This document shows positions 7,265 through 14,103 of a stretch of 27,825 bases of DNA, piece after piece. This DNA is from JAJPXC01 sp964562375. GTDB lineage: Bacteria > Bacteroidota > Bacteroidia > Bacteroidales > Muribaculaceae. Location of the stretch: assembly GCA_964562375.1 (NCBI GenBank), contig CAZLSW010000042.1:1-27825 (forward strand), read 5' to 3'. Positions within the stretch are counted from its first letter, which is position 1; the number at the start of each line of letters is the position of its first letter. The notes under the pieces are model-generated. The model was given only the letters and a program-made list of their open reading frames with translations. It searched no databases and had not been told where the DNA came from. The position numbers and the translations under genes were made by a program.

Positions 7265-9601
7265 TCATAGCTGGTAGCCCATTTGGGAGAGGTGGGTGGT
7301 GACGCGCGAGGCGATGTCGGCGATGCGGGCCTCGATGGCGGGGAGGGGGTCGGCGTAGCGGTCGGCGAGGGTGCGCACATCGGCGACGATGCGGCTTGTG
7401 GCGTCGGCCATGAGGGCGTCGAGGCGCGAGCGGATGGCGGGTAGCCACTTGCGGTCGATGACCAGGCGGCGCACCTCGTCGGGGTCTCCGGACAGGAGGC
7501 TGTAGCGGGCAATCACCGCGTCGGTGAGGGTGGCGACGGCCTGCTTGAGCTCCTTGTCGAGAGCCTTCCGCTGCTTGTCGAGCTCTTTGTAGGGCTTGGC
7601 CTTCCTGGCCGCTGAGGTGGCCTCCTTGATGTCGTCGTCGTCGTCGAGGCCGTCGGTGGCGTCGTCGACAATCTGCTGCATCCGGCCCTGCAGGTCGTCG
7701 ATGCGGGAGCGGAGGTCGGCAATGGCGGCTTCCTCCTTGGCGTAGTATTCGGCCACCACGATGTCGACCGGCAGCAGGTCGCAGCTGAGATCGAGATAGG
7801 TGGGACTCTTCTTCGTCGGGGCGACCACCACCTGCCAGCCGTCGCGCGACACCATGTAGGCGTCGTCCTGCAGGGTGTCGGCCCAGTATTCCATGAGCTG
7901 CTGGTAGCCGTCGTAGGCATCTACGAGGTGGTGGCTCGCGAGCGTGTCGAGCAACCGCTGGCTCCAGTCCTCGATCACGGCCTTGGGCTTGCTGTCCTTG
8001 CCGTAGGCCTCCATCAGGGGGCGCACCACGCCAACCCACTGCCCGACGGCCGTCTCAAACGCCTCGCGCTGGCCCTGCAAACTGGCGTCGTCGTTTACTG
8101 CGGCGGCGATGTCGGCGGTGACGGAGTAATACCCTTCGCGCCCCTCCAGGGGGGTGAACAGGGCGTCGCGGAGCGTGGGACAGGCCTTCCACACGGTCGC
8201 CATCTGGCCGATGTCGTGGGCCGGTATGCCTCCGTGGAGGTGTGCCTCGATGTCCTGCTGCACCTCGGTGTCGCGCGGGGTCACGTAGCGGGGTATGTTG
8301 AGGTTGTAGTCGTTGCGGTCGCGAATCTCCTCGATGGTGGCGAAGCGGGCATAGTGGGGCACGTCGCGGCGGGCGCGCCACGTGTCGACGATGCGCTTGA
8401 CGTCCTGCTCGCGCAGGCGGTTCTTGGCGCCGTCCTTGGTGAAGCCGTCCTTGGCGTCAATGAAGAAGATGCCGCGGCGCTCGGCAGCCCCGGCCTTGTT
8501 GATGATGATGATCGATGCGGGTATGCCGGTGCCGAAGAACACGTTTGGAGGCAGGCCGATGATGCCCTCGATGTATCCGCGGTCCACAATCCAGCGCCGT
8601 ATGTCGTACTCGGCGTTGCCGCGGAACAGCACGCCGTGGGGCAGGATGCAGGCTCCGCGCCCCGTGCCGTCCTTCATCGAGGCTATGAGGTGGAGCAGGA
8701 AGGCATAGTCGCCGCACTTCAGCGGCGGGCACAGGTGCTCGTTCCAGCGGTGGTACTCGTCGGCCACGCCGGCGTCGCCGAGCCACGACTTGACAGAGAA
8801 GGGAGGATTGGCCACGCAGACGTCGAACTGGCGCAGGCGTCCTGCGTCGCGAAACTGCGGGTCGTTGAGCGTGTCGCCCTGCTCGATCTTGGCGTTGTTC
8901 ATGCCGTGGAGCAGCATGTTGAGAATGGCGAGCGAGGCGGTGGCGTTGTCCTTCTCCTGGCCGTAGGGCGTGGCGCTGTTGGGGGTCTCGGCGATGGCGC
9001 GCAGCAGCAGCGAGCCCGAGCCGCAGGTGGGGTCGTATACCGTGGTGGAGCGCGAGGTGAACTCACCGAGGCCGAGCACCTTGGCCATCACGCGGCTCAC
9101 CTCGGCGGGGGTGTAGAACTGACCCTTGCTCTTGCCGCTCTGCTCGGCAAAGTTCTTCATCAGATATTCGTAGGCGTCGCCGAGGATGTCGTCGTCGGCC
9201 GAGCGGTTCTGCGAGAAGTCGAGGTTGCTGTCCTCGAAGACGCCGATGAGCTTCGACAGCGTGTCGCGAGCCTGACGCGGCGAGCCGAACTTCACAGGGT
9301 CGTTGAAGTTGGGGATGCTCAGGCGGCCGAGCTTGTTGAGGTTGGCCTCGCGCAGGCGCTCGCTGCGAATGTTGATCTGCTCGCCGATGTCGTCGCTCTG
9401 CTTGAGGGCCACGAGCGAGCGGAAGTCGCACCCTTCGGGTATGACGAAGCGCCCGGTGCCGTCGGCCTGCTTGTCGCTGAGATACTTGAGGAATAGGATC
9501 CAGAGCACATAGTCCTTGTACTGGCTGGCGTCCATCGAGCCGCGCAGGGCGTCGCAGGCGCTCCAGAGGGTGCTGTAGATCTGTGATTTCTTTATTGCCA
9601 T
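7265..9601 (-). CDS. hsdM: Type I restriction-modification methyltransferase HsdM
   Basis: A 778-aa N6-adenine methyltransferase subunit. An N-terminal helical HsdM domain (about residues 5-135, with YVLWILFLKYLSDK) is followed by QFYTP (161-165), the S-adenosylmethionine motif DPTCGSGSLLL (190-200) and the catalytic NPPF (265-268). It is about 250 residues longer than EcoKI HsdM; the extra C-terminal part (about 570-778) is rich in charged helices (an aspartate run DDDDD near residue 655 and KELDKQRKALDKELKQ after it), probably coiled coil. The stop overlaps the hsdS ATG by 4 bases, and the start lies 9 bases after the hsdR stop. It works with HsdS as a modification enzyme and with HsdR as a restriction complex. 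Confidence 0.96.
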   Translation of the reverse strand: MAIKKSQIYSTLWSACDALRGSMDASQYKDYVLWILFLKYLSDKQADGTGRFVIPEGCDFRSLVALKQSDDIGEQINIRSERLREANLNKLGRLSIPNFNDPVKFGSPRQARDTLSKLIGVFEDSNLDFSQNRSADDDILGDAYEYLMKNFAEQSGKSKGQFYTPAEVSRVMAKVLGLGEFTSRSTTVYDPTCGSGSLLLRAIAETPNSATPYGQEKDNATASLAILNMLLHGMNNAKIEQGDTLNDPQFRDAGRLRQFDVCVANPPFSVKSWLGDAGVADEYHRWNEHLCPPLKCGDYAFLLHLIASMKDGTGRGACILPHGVLFRGNAEYDIRRWIVDRGYIEGIIGLPPNVFFGTGIPASIIIINKAGAAERRGIFFIDAKDGFTKDGAKNRLREQDVKRIVDTWRARRDVPHYARFATIEEIRDRNDYNLNIPRYVTPRDTEVQQDIEAHLHGGIPAHDIGQMATVWKACPTLRDALFTPLEGREGYYSVTADIAAAVNDDASLQGQREAFETAVGQWVGVVRPLMEAYGKDSKPKAVIEDWSQRLLDTLASHHLVDAYDGYQQLMEYWADTLQDDAYMVSRDGWQVVVAPTKKSPTYLDLSCDLLPVDIVVAEYYAKEEAAIADLRSRIDDLQGRMQQIVDDATDGLDDDDDIKEATSAARKAKPYKELDKQRKALDKELKQAVATLTDAVIARYSLLSGDPDEVRRLVIDRKWLPAIRSRLDALMADATSRIVADVRTLADRYADPLPAIEARIADIASRVTTHLSQMGYQL

Positions 9602-9610
9602 GAGAGATCG

Positions 9611-12600
9611 CTACTTTTGGGTGATGTTCTGCGAGGCGAGCTTGAAGACGGCCAGCCTCTGTTCATCATTATAGCTGTTTCCGAGCAGATTTTTCAACTC
9701 GAACATGCAATCTTCGTGGTCGGGTGACGTAAAGTCGCGCCAGTCAGCGTAAACGTCTTCGTTGAAAAAATGCTCGAGGCGCCCGATGAGCGCCACGATG
9801 GCCGCCTCGTCAGCCAGGTCGGTCCAGGAGGCGCGGTTGTTCCAGAGCGCGCGGGCGAAGCGCGTCGTCACTCCTTCGGGATAAGACTGCGTGCCCTTCA
9901 TGGCCTTCAGCAGGTCGATGAGCCGGCGTATCTTCTGGGCCGTGTCGGCGGTGTGCTTGTTGAGCTCGTCGATGAGGGCCTGGAGGCGCTTGGCGAAGGA
10001 GAGAGCCAGCTCCGGGTCGCGGGCGCCCCAGTCGTTGATGACGGCGCGGGCCTTGGCCTCGATAACCTCGGCAGCGGCTTTCTGGCGACCCTTTGCCTCG
10101 TCGACGGCCTTCTTGGCGGCGTCCTCGGTGTCGGTGTCGGCCGTCAGCAGGTCGAGGAACGAGAAGTCGGCCGTCGGCGGCACGATGCTCTCGGCGTCGT
10201 CGGCGCGGATGAAGCGGTCGAGCAGGGCGCGCATCTGCGCGTCGTACTGCTTGACGTCAAAGTCGTCGCCCGAGGCCTGGCGCACGCGGCGGTTGAGATT
10301 TGAGGCCTCGCACACCTCGCGGTGGATGGTGTCGGCCTCCTGCTCGGGGTAGCCGGCACGGAGTATGTAGTCGGAGATGTTGGCATAGGCGGCGCCGAGA
10401 GCCTGGGTGATGGCGTAGAACATCTCGCGCTGTGCCTTGGCTGACGACTCGCGCGCCTTGTGCTCCTCCTCCGGGAGATCAACGGGGATGGCCGGGCAGA
10501 AATGGCGCACCACATCGTCGGCGGTGTGCACCTCCTGCCGCTCCCAGTCGGCCTTTAAGGCACGGTAGGCGGCGAGGGCCAGCTCCAGGCGCTTGCTGTT
10601 CTTTACGAGCGCGTCGCTCAGGAGCCCCTCGAGGTCGGCCTGGTCGAAGCCCGAGAGGGCGCCGTGGCCGTCGTTGAAGTTCTTGATGGCGTCCTCGATG
10701 TTGTCGAAGAGGTGCTTGAAGTCGACGATGAGACCGAACTCCTTGTGCGAGAATATGGTGCGGCTGTCGGGGTTGTCCATCTCCTCTTTCAGGTCGGTGC
10801 CGAGGCGGTTGACGCGGCAGATGGCCTGGAAGAGGTTGTGGTCGCGCATGTCCTTGTCAATGTAGAGGTAGGTGGCGCTCGGCGCGTCGAAACCGGTGAG
10901 CAGCTTGTCGACCACAATGAGGAGCTTCATGCGCGAGGGGGCCTTGACAAACAGGCGCTTGGCCCAGGCCTCGTACTGCTCGGCGCCGCTCACGCCGGCG
11001 TCCTTGTAGCTCTGCGTGGCCCAGACGTTCTTGAAGATTATCTCGTTCTCGGCGCTGTCGTCGCCGTCGTTCTGCTTGCGCTTGTCGCTGTCGGAGGGGC
11101 TGTAGCTGGTGACCACGGCGCAGCGGTCGGCCAGGGTCTTGTCGGGGCTGATGTGGGTGAAGAACTCGTAGTATTTGTAGGCGGAGTAAATGTCGCCGGC
11201 CACGAGCATGGCGTTGCACCAGTCCTCGGTGAGCGGGTAGCGCTTCATGTCGTCGAGGATGGAGTAACCGATCCGGTGTATGCGCTCGCTGCTGGAGTAG
11301 ACCTTCTGGAGCGTGGCCCAGCGGTCCTCGATGGCCTGCTTGTTGGCGTCGTTGAGTCCGTGGAGCAGTTCCTCCTTCTTCTTGTCGAGCTTGTCCTGGC
11401 TGGTAATCTCCTGCTCCACGTCGCGAGCCTCGTACTGGAGGTCGAGGATCACGCGGTCGTCGACGGCCTCCTTGTGGAGGTACTTGTGGATGAACTCGCC
11501 GAAACGGTGCTCGCTCTCGTTCTTCACCGAGCGGTAGGCCTGGTAGCCGCGCTTCTTCTGGTCGTGGAGCAGCGGCGTGCCGGTAAAGCCGATGAACATC
11601 ACGTCGTCGCCCATGATGGCGCGCATGGCCTCGTGGAGACGCCCCGACTGGGTGCGGTGACACTCGTCGACGAACACGAACTTGTGGGTGCCCTTGGCCC
11701 GGAACTTCCCGCCGAACTTGGAATTGACCAACGCGGTGAGCTCCTTGAGGTAGGTCTCCAGCGGAATGGGTGCGTCATCGTCGCCAATCACCTCCTTGCC
11801 GGTGTCGGGGTCGATGTGGCGGCCGAACTTGTGGATGAGCGAGCATACCAGCCACTCGGTGCCAGAGTGCAGGGCCGAGAGGAGGTCGTCGGACGACTTG
11901 GCGCGGTGTATGGCCCCGGTGGCGTGGGTGAAGGTGTTGGCAATCTGCATGTCGAGCTCTGTGCGGTCGGTGATGACGAGCACGCGCGGGTCGGGGAAAT
12001 TGCGCTGTATGTACTTGGCGAGCCACACCATCGTCAGGCTCTTGCCGGAGCCCTGGCTGTGCCATATCACGCCGCTGGCCTTGTCGCGCAGACGGGGCAT
12101 AGCGGCTCGCAGGGCGTGGAACTGATGGGGGCGCATCACCTTTTTGGTGCCTCCGTCGTTGACTACGCCGTAGCGGAAGAGGTCGAAGAAAACGTCCTTG
12201 CGGAAGAACTCCAGGAAAGAGTCGGTGTCGGAAAGCCGTGTGCCGGGCTCCTGACGGTCTTTCTTCCACGGTGTCCAGAATTTCTCGGGGGTGAGGATTG
12301 TGGCGTAGCGGAAGCCGTTGCTGTCGCGGTCGCCGGTGTCGTTGCTGGCATTGGCAGCAACGGTGTACTGCACCGTTGTGAAAAACGAGGGGATGAGGTC
12401 GGCCTCGTTGCTCAGGTGCTGCTTGATGCCCTCTTGGAGGGTGACGGTGCTGCGCTTGAGCTCGATGACGGCCAGCGCGATGCCGTTGACGTAGACCACG
12501 ATGTCGGGCCGGCTGTGGCTCCCCGTGAGCGGATCGATATAGCTTACCTCCTCGGCAATGGCAAAATGATTGGCAGTCGGGTTGTCAAAGTCGAAGAAGG

Positions 12601-12961
12601 AGACATTCTCATGCGGCTTGTCGGGTGCCGGCTGGGCCTTGACGTGGCTGATGAGGGTCTCGTATAGGGTGTTGTTGGCGTCGAGCAGCTTGCCTTTCTT
12701 CGGACTGGTGAGCCGTGCCTGCTTTAGCAGTTCCTCCACTGCCCGGTCGATCTGATATGGGGTGTATTTCTTCGTTGACGAGAGGAAGCGGCGCACCTCG
12801 CCCTCGATTACCGGACTGTTGGCACAGCCGTCTTCCAGAGCCTTGGCGCCCTTGGCATACTGGAGCTTGCCCAGATAGTCATATCCGAGCTGGTGGCGTA
12901 TAAGGCTGACGATGGCGTCCTGATACTTGCGTTCTTTGGGGCTTATATAGTCGGAGGTCAT
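9611..12961 (-). CDS. hsdR: Type I restriction endonuclease/translocase HsdR
   Basis: A 1116-aa motor and nuclease subunit. The nuclease core is at about residues 151-170 (RPDIVVYVNGIALAVIELKR: PD, then E-x-K). The SF2 helicase motor shows HSQGSGKS (301-308), FVDECHR (430-436), FTGTP (459-463) and, further on, LLTGFDAP and a QAICRVNR motif. The C-terminal third is helical, as expected for the HsdM-binding part. The frame is open further upstream to 13228, but that stretch is antisense-like and lies inside the metallopeptidase gene; the ATG at 12961 overlaps that gene's stop by 4 bases, and the resulting N-terminus (MTSDYISPKERKYQDA) fits the family. Confidence 0.96.
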   Translation of the reverse strand: MTSDYISPKERKYQDAIVSLIRHQLGYDYLGKLQYAKGAKALEDGCANSPVIEGEVRRFLSSTKKYTPYQIDRAVEELLKQARLTSPKKGKLLDANNTLYETLISHVKAQPAPDKPHENVSFFDFDNPTANHFAIAEEVSYIDPLTGSHSRPDIVVYVNGIALAVIELKRSTVTLQEGIKQHLSNEADLIPSFFTTVQYTVAANASNDTGDRDSNGFRYATILTPEKFWTPWKKDRQEPGTRLSDTDSFLEFFRKDVFFDLFRYGVVNDGGTKKVMRPHQFHALRAAMPRLRDKASGVIWHSQGSGKSLTMVWLAKYIQRNFPDPRVLVITDRTELDMQIANTFTHATGAIHRAKSSDDLLSALHSGTEWLVCSLIHKFGRHIDPDTGKEVIGDDDAPIPLETYLKELTALVNSKFGGKFRAKGTHKFVFVDECHRTQSGRLHEAMRAIMGDDVMFIGFTGTPLLHDQKKRGYQAYRSVKNESEHRFGEFIHKYLHKEAVDDRVILDLQYEARDVEQEITSQDKLDKKKEELLHGLNDANKQAIEDRWATLQKVYSSSERIHRIGYSILDDMKRYPLTEDWCNAMLVAGDIYSAYKYYEFFTHISPDKTLADRCAVVTSYSPSDSDKRKQNDGDDSAENEIIFKNVWATQSYKDAGVSGAEQYEAWAKRLFVKAPSRMKLLIVVDKLLTGFDAPSATYLYIDKDMRDHNLFQAICRVNRLGTDLKEEMDNPDSRTIFSHKEFGLIVDFKHLFDNIEDAIKNFNDGHGALSGFDQADLEGLLSDALVKNSKRLELALAAYRALKADWERQEVHTADDVVRHFCPAIPVDLPEEEHKARESSAKAQREMFYAITQALGAAYANISDYILRAGYPEQEADTIHREVCEASNLNRRVRQASGDDFDVKQYDAQMRALLDRFIRADDAESIVPPTADFSFLDLLTADTDTEDAAKKAVDEAKGRQKAAAEVIEAKARAVINDWGARDPELALSFAKRLQALIDELNKHTADTAQKIRRLIDLLKAMKGTQSYPEGVTTRFARALWNNRASWTDLADEAAIVALIGRLEHFFNEDVYADWRDFTSPDHEDCMFELKNLLGNSYNDEQRLAVFKLASQNITQK

Positions 12962-13641
12962 GAGGATACAGGCATTTCGTTGAGTTGCTGGCGGAGAGTC
13001 TCCCAGCCGGGCAGATAGGTGTCTAGCAGGCGGTAGAAGCGGTCGGAGTGGGTGCGCTCCACCAGGTGGAGCACCTCGTGGGCTACCACGTATTCGATGC
13101 ACCCTAACGGCTTCTTGGCCAGCTCGAGGTTGAACATTATGTGGCGAGTCTGCTTGTTGCAGCTGCCCCAGCTGCGCGTCATGGGCATCACCTCCCAGTG
13201 GGGCTTCTCCACCTCCACGCGCTTGCACCAGCGGTCGACGAGCGACGGCAGCGTGGCCTCCAACTGCTCACGATACCAGTGCTGGAGCAAACCCTTGGCG
13301 TTCTCGCGGCCACGGCACTGCACCACGATGTAGTCACCCTCCAGACAGACGCGCTGCGGGGTGCCAGGCACAACGTCGACACGCAGCCTATAGAGCTCAC
13401 CCTTGAAGTAATGGGCCTCGCCGCTGACATATTCACGGGGAGCCTCGAGCGTGTGCGATGTGGCCGCTTCGCGCTTCTCAATCAGCCATACCCATTTGGA
13501 GAGGACAAAAAGACGTATCTGCGCGTCGGTGGCCGCCTGGGGCACGCTCAGGTGCACCCGCCCGTCGGGAGGATATACCGACAGGTGCATGTGCTTGATG
13601 GGCTTGTGCTCCACCTCTATGTCAATGCCGTTGACGTTCAT
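12958..13641 (-). CDS. YgjP-like zinc metallopeptidase
   Basis: A 227-aa protein of the YgjP/DUF45 (M48-type) family. The zinc motif HEVLH lies at residues 188-192, with a third likely ligand at H198 (THSD) and the family motif RSWGSCN at 156-162. There is no signal peptide, so it should be cytosolic. It overlaps the XRE regulator start upstream and the hsdR start downstream, each by 4 bases. Members of this family are often found next to hsdR; the substrate and the reason for the association are not established. A role in controlling restriction by proteolysis would be an inference. Confidence 0.9.
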   Translation of the reverse strand: MNVNGIDIEVEHKPIKHMHLSVYPPDGRVHLSVPQAATDAQIRLFVLSKWVWLIEKREAATSHTLEAPREYVSGEAHYFKGELYRLRVDVVPGTPQRVCLEGDYIVVQCRGRENAKGLLQHWYREQLEATLPSLVDRWCKRVEVEKPHWEVMPMTRSWGSCNKQTRHIMFNLELAKKPLGCIEYVVAHEVLHLVERTHSDRFYRLLDTYLPGWETLRQQLNEMPVSS

Positions 13642-13844
13642 TTAGGTGCGGTACTGACCAGTAGTTCGCGCTGGTCGACATTTAACAATCGGGCAATTTC
13701 CGACAGGGTGTTCAAATCGGGCTGGGAGGTGTTGGTGCACCATTTAGACACGGTGGTAGGATCCTTGCCCAATTGCTCGGCCAACCACTTGTTAGTGCGT
13801 CCCACATCCGCCAGTACGGCTTTGATGCGATTTATCTTGTCCAT
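13638..13844 (-). CDS. Small XRE-family transcriptional regulator
   Basis: A 68-aa protein that is almost entirely one helix-turn-helix domain: helix 2 and 3 fall around residues 19-37 (KWLAEQLGKDPTTVSKW), followed by NTSQPDLNTLSEIARLLNV, the usual XRE ending. It is the first gene of the defence operon, 23 bases after the -7 box of a good promoter, and its stop overlaps the metallopeptidase start (ATGA). By analogy with controller proteins of restriction systems it probably regulates its own operon. The operator has not been identified. Confidence 0.92.
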   Translation of the reverse strand: MDKINRIKAVLADVGRTNKWLAEQLGKDPTTVSKWCTNTSQPDLNTLSEIARLLNVDQRELLVSTAPK

Positions 13845-13866
13845 ATCATTAAATCTGTGTCGAACG

Positions 13867-13898
13867 CAAATTTACTGCTTTATCGCTATTCTTCCAAA
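13867..13898 (-). promoter_or_regulatory. Promoter of the defence operon
   Basis: On the minus strand TTTG (13898-13895) is followed by 20 bases and then TAAATTTG (13874-13867), a full match to the Bacteroidetes sigma-ABfr consensus TTTG-N19-21-TAnnTTTG. Transcription would start near 13860, giving a leader of only about 16 bases before the XRE start codon. Confidence 0.8.
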
Positions 13899-13938
13899 TA
13901 AACTTATCAACACATGATTTTTGGAAAATCAGAGTCCG

Positions 13939-13974
13939 AAAAAAGTCAGCCGGGCTTCGCAGCGGGGCTGACTT
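13939..13974 (-). terminator. Rho-independent terminator of the surface-lipoprotein operon
   Basis: Perfect 9-bp arms, GGCTGACTT (13966-13974) and AAGTCAGCC (13943-13951) on the plus strand, enclose a GC-rich 14-base loop. On the minus strand the stem is followed by TTTTTT (13944-13939). It lies 130 bases after the lipoprotein stop and just upstream of the defence promoter, so it separates two operons that point the same way. Confidence 0.88.
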
Positions 13975-14103
13975 CCATGAAACAAAACAACAAACTAACC
14001 AACAATTTACCACTAACCAAAAATCAACTAACCTTTAATCAACATTCACTCTCTGAGATGGGCCTCACGGCTGCAATATGGGATAGAGCCAGATGGCGGG
14101 GGT
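13975..14103. other. Non-coding stretch between lipoprotein gene and terminator
   Basis: This 129-base 3' untranslated region holds no convincing gene. Its plus strand is rich in A and C with repeated CTAACC/AACAA motifs (13985-14035). That resembles the leader sequences in front of some Bacteroidales surface-protein genes, but no plus-strand gene follows. Confidence 0.4.

Larger units (their letters stand above)
5992..7268 (-). pseudogene. hsdS: Type I restriction specificity subunit HsdS, frameshifted
   Basis: HsdS gives a type I restriction-modification complex its DNA target. The frame opens with ATG at 7268 (4-base overlap with the hsdM stop) and shows a first target-recognition domain, a conserved helix region (EEQRRIAEALGDVDAL ... 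QGAMQQLLTGRRRLPGF) and most of a second recognition domain. At 6272-6275 the frame slips: the minus strand reads CCA TTT TCC TGG, whereas one extra T restores FFLGFLCNARTVNAQKSE and leads without a stop into the second conserved region (AEQRAIAAILTDMDAEID ... MMQQLLTGRIRL) and the stop at 5992. As written, translation ends at 6129 after 379 residues with an out-of-frame tail; with one base restored the protein would be 425 aa, a normal HsdS length. The lesion may be real or an assembly error. Both recognition regions are AT-rich and both conserved regions GC-rich. Confidence 0.88.

Noticed and set aside
7269..8039. Upstream extension of the hsdS frame to 8039
   Set aside because: The added residues are arginine/proline-rich and out of frame within hsdM; the ATG at 7268 overlaps the hsdM stop and fits HsdS starts.
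7928..9496. Plus-strand open frame of 522 codons opposite hsdM
   Set aside because: Antisense shadow; low-complexity alanine/valine composition and no recognisable motif.
10664..12667. Long plus-strand open frame (667 codons) opposite hsdR
   Set aside because: It is a codon-bias shadow of the GC-rich hsdR gene: valine/glycine/leucine-rich, with no domain motif, while the minus strand carries all helicase motifs.
12962..13228. Upstream extension of hsdR to 13228
   Set aside because: It lies out of frame inside the metallopeptidase gene and is unlike HsdR N-termini.
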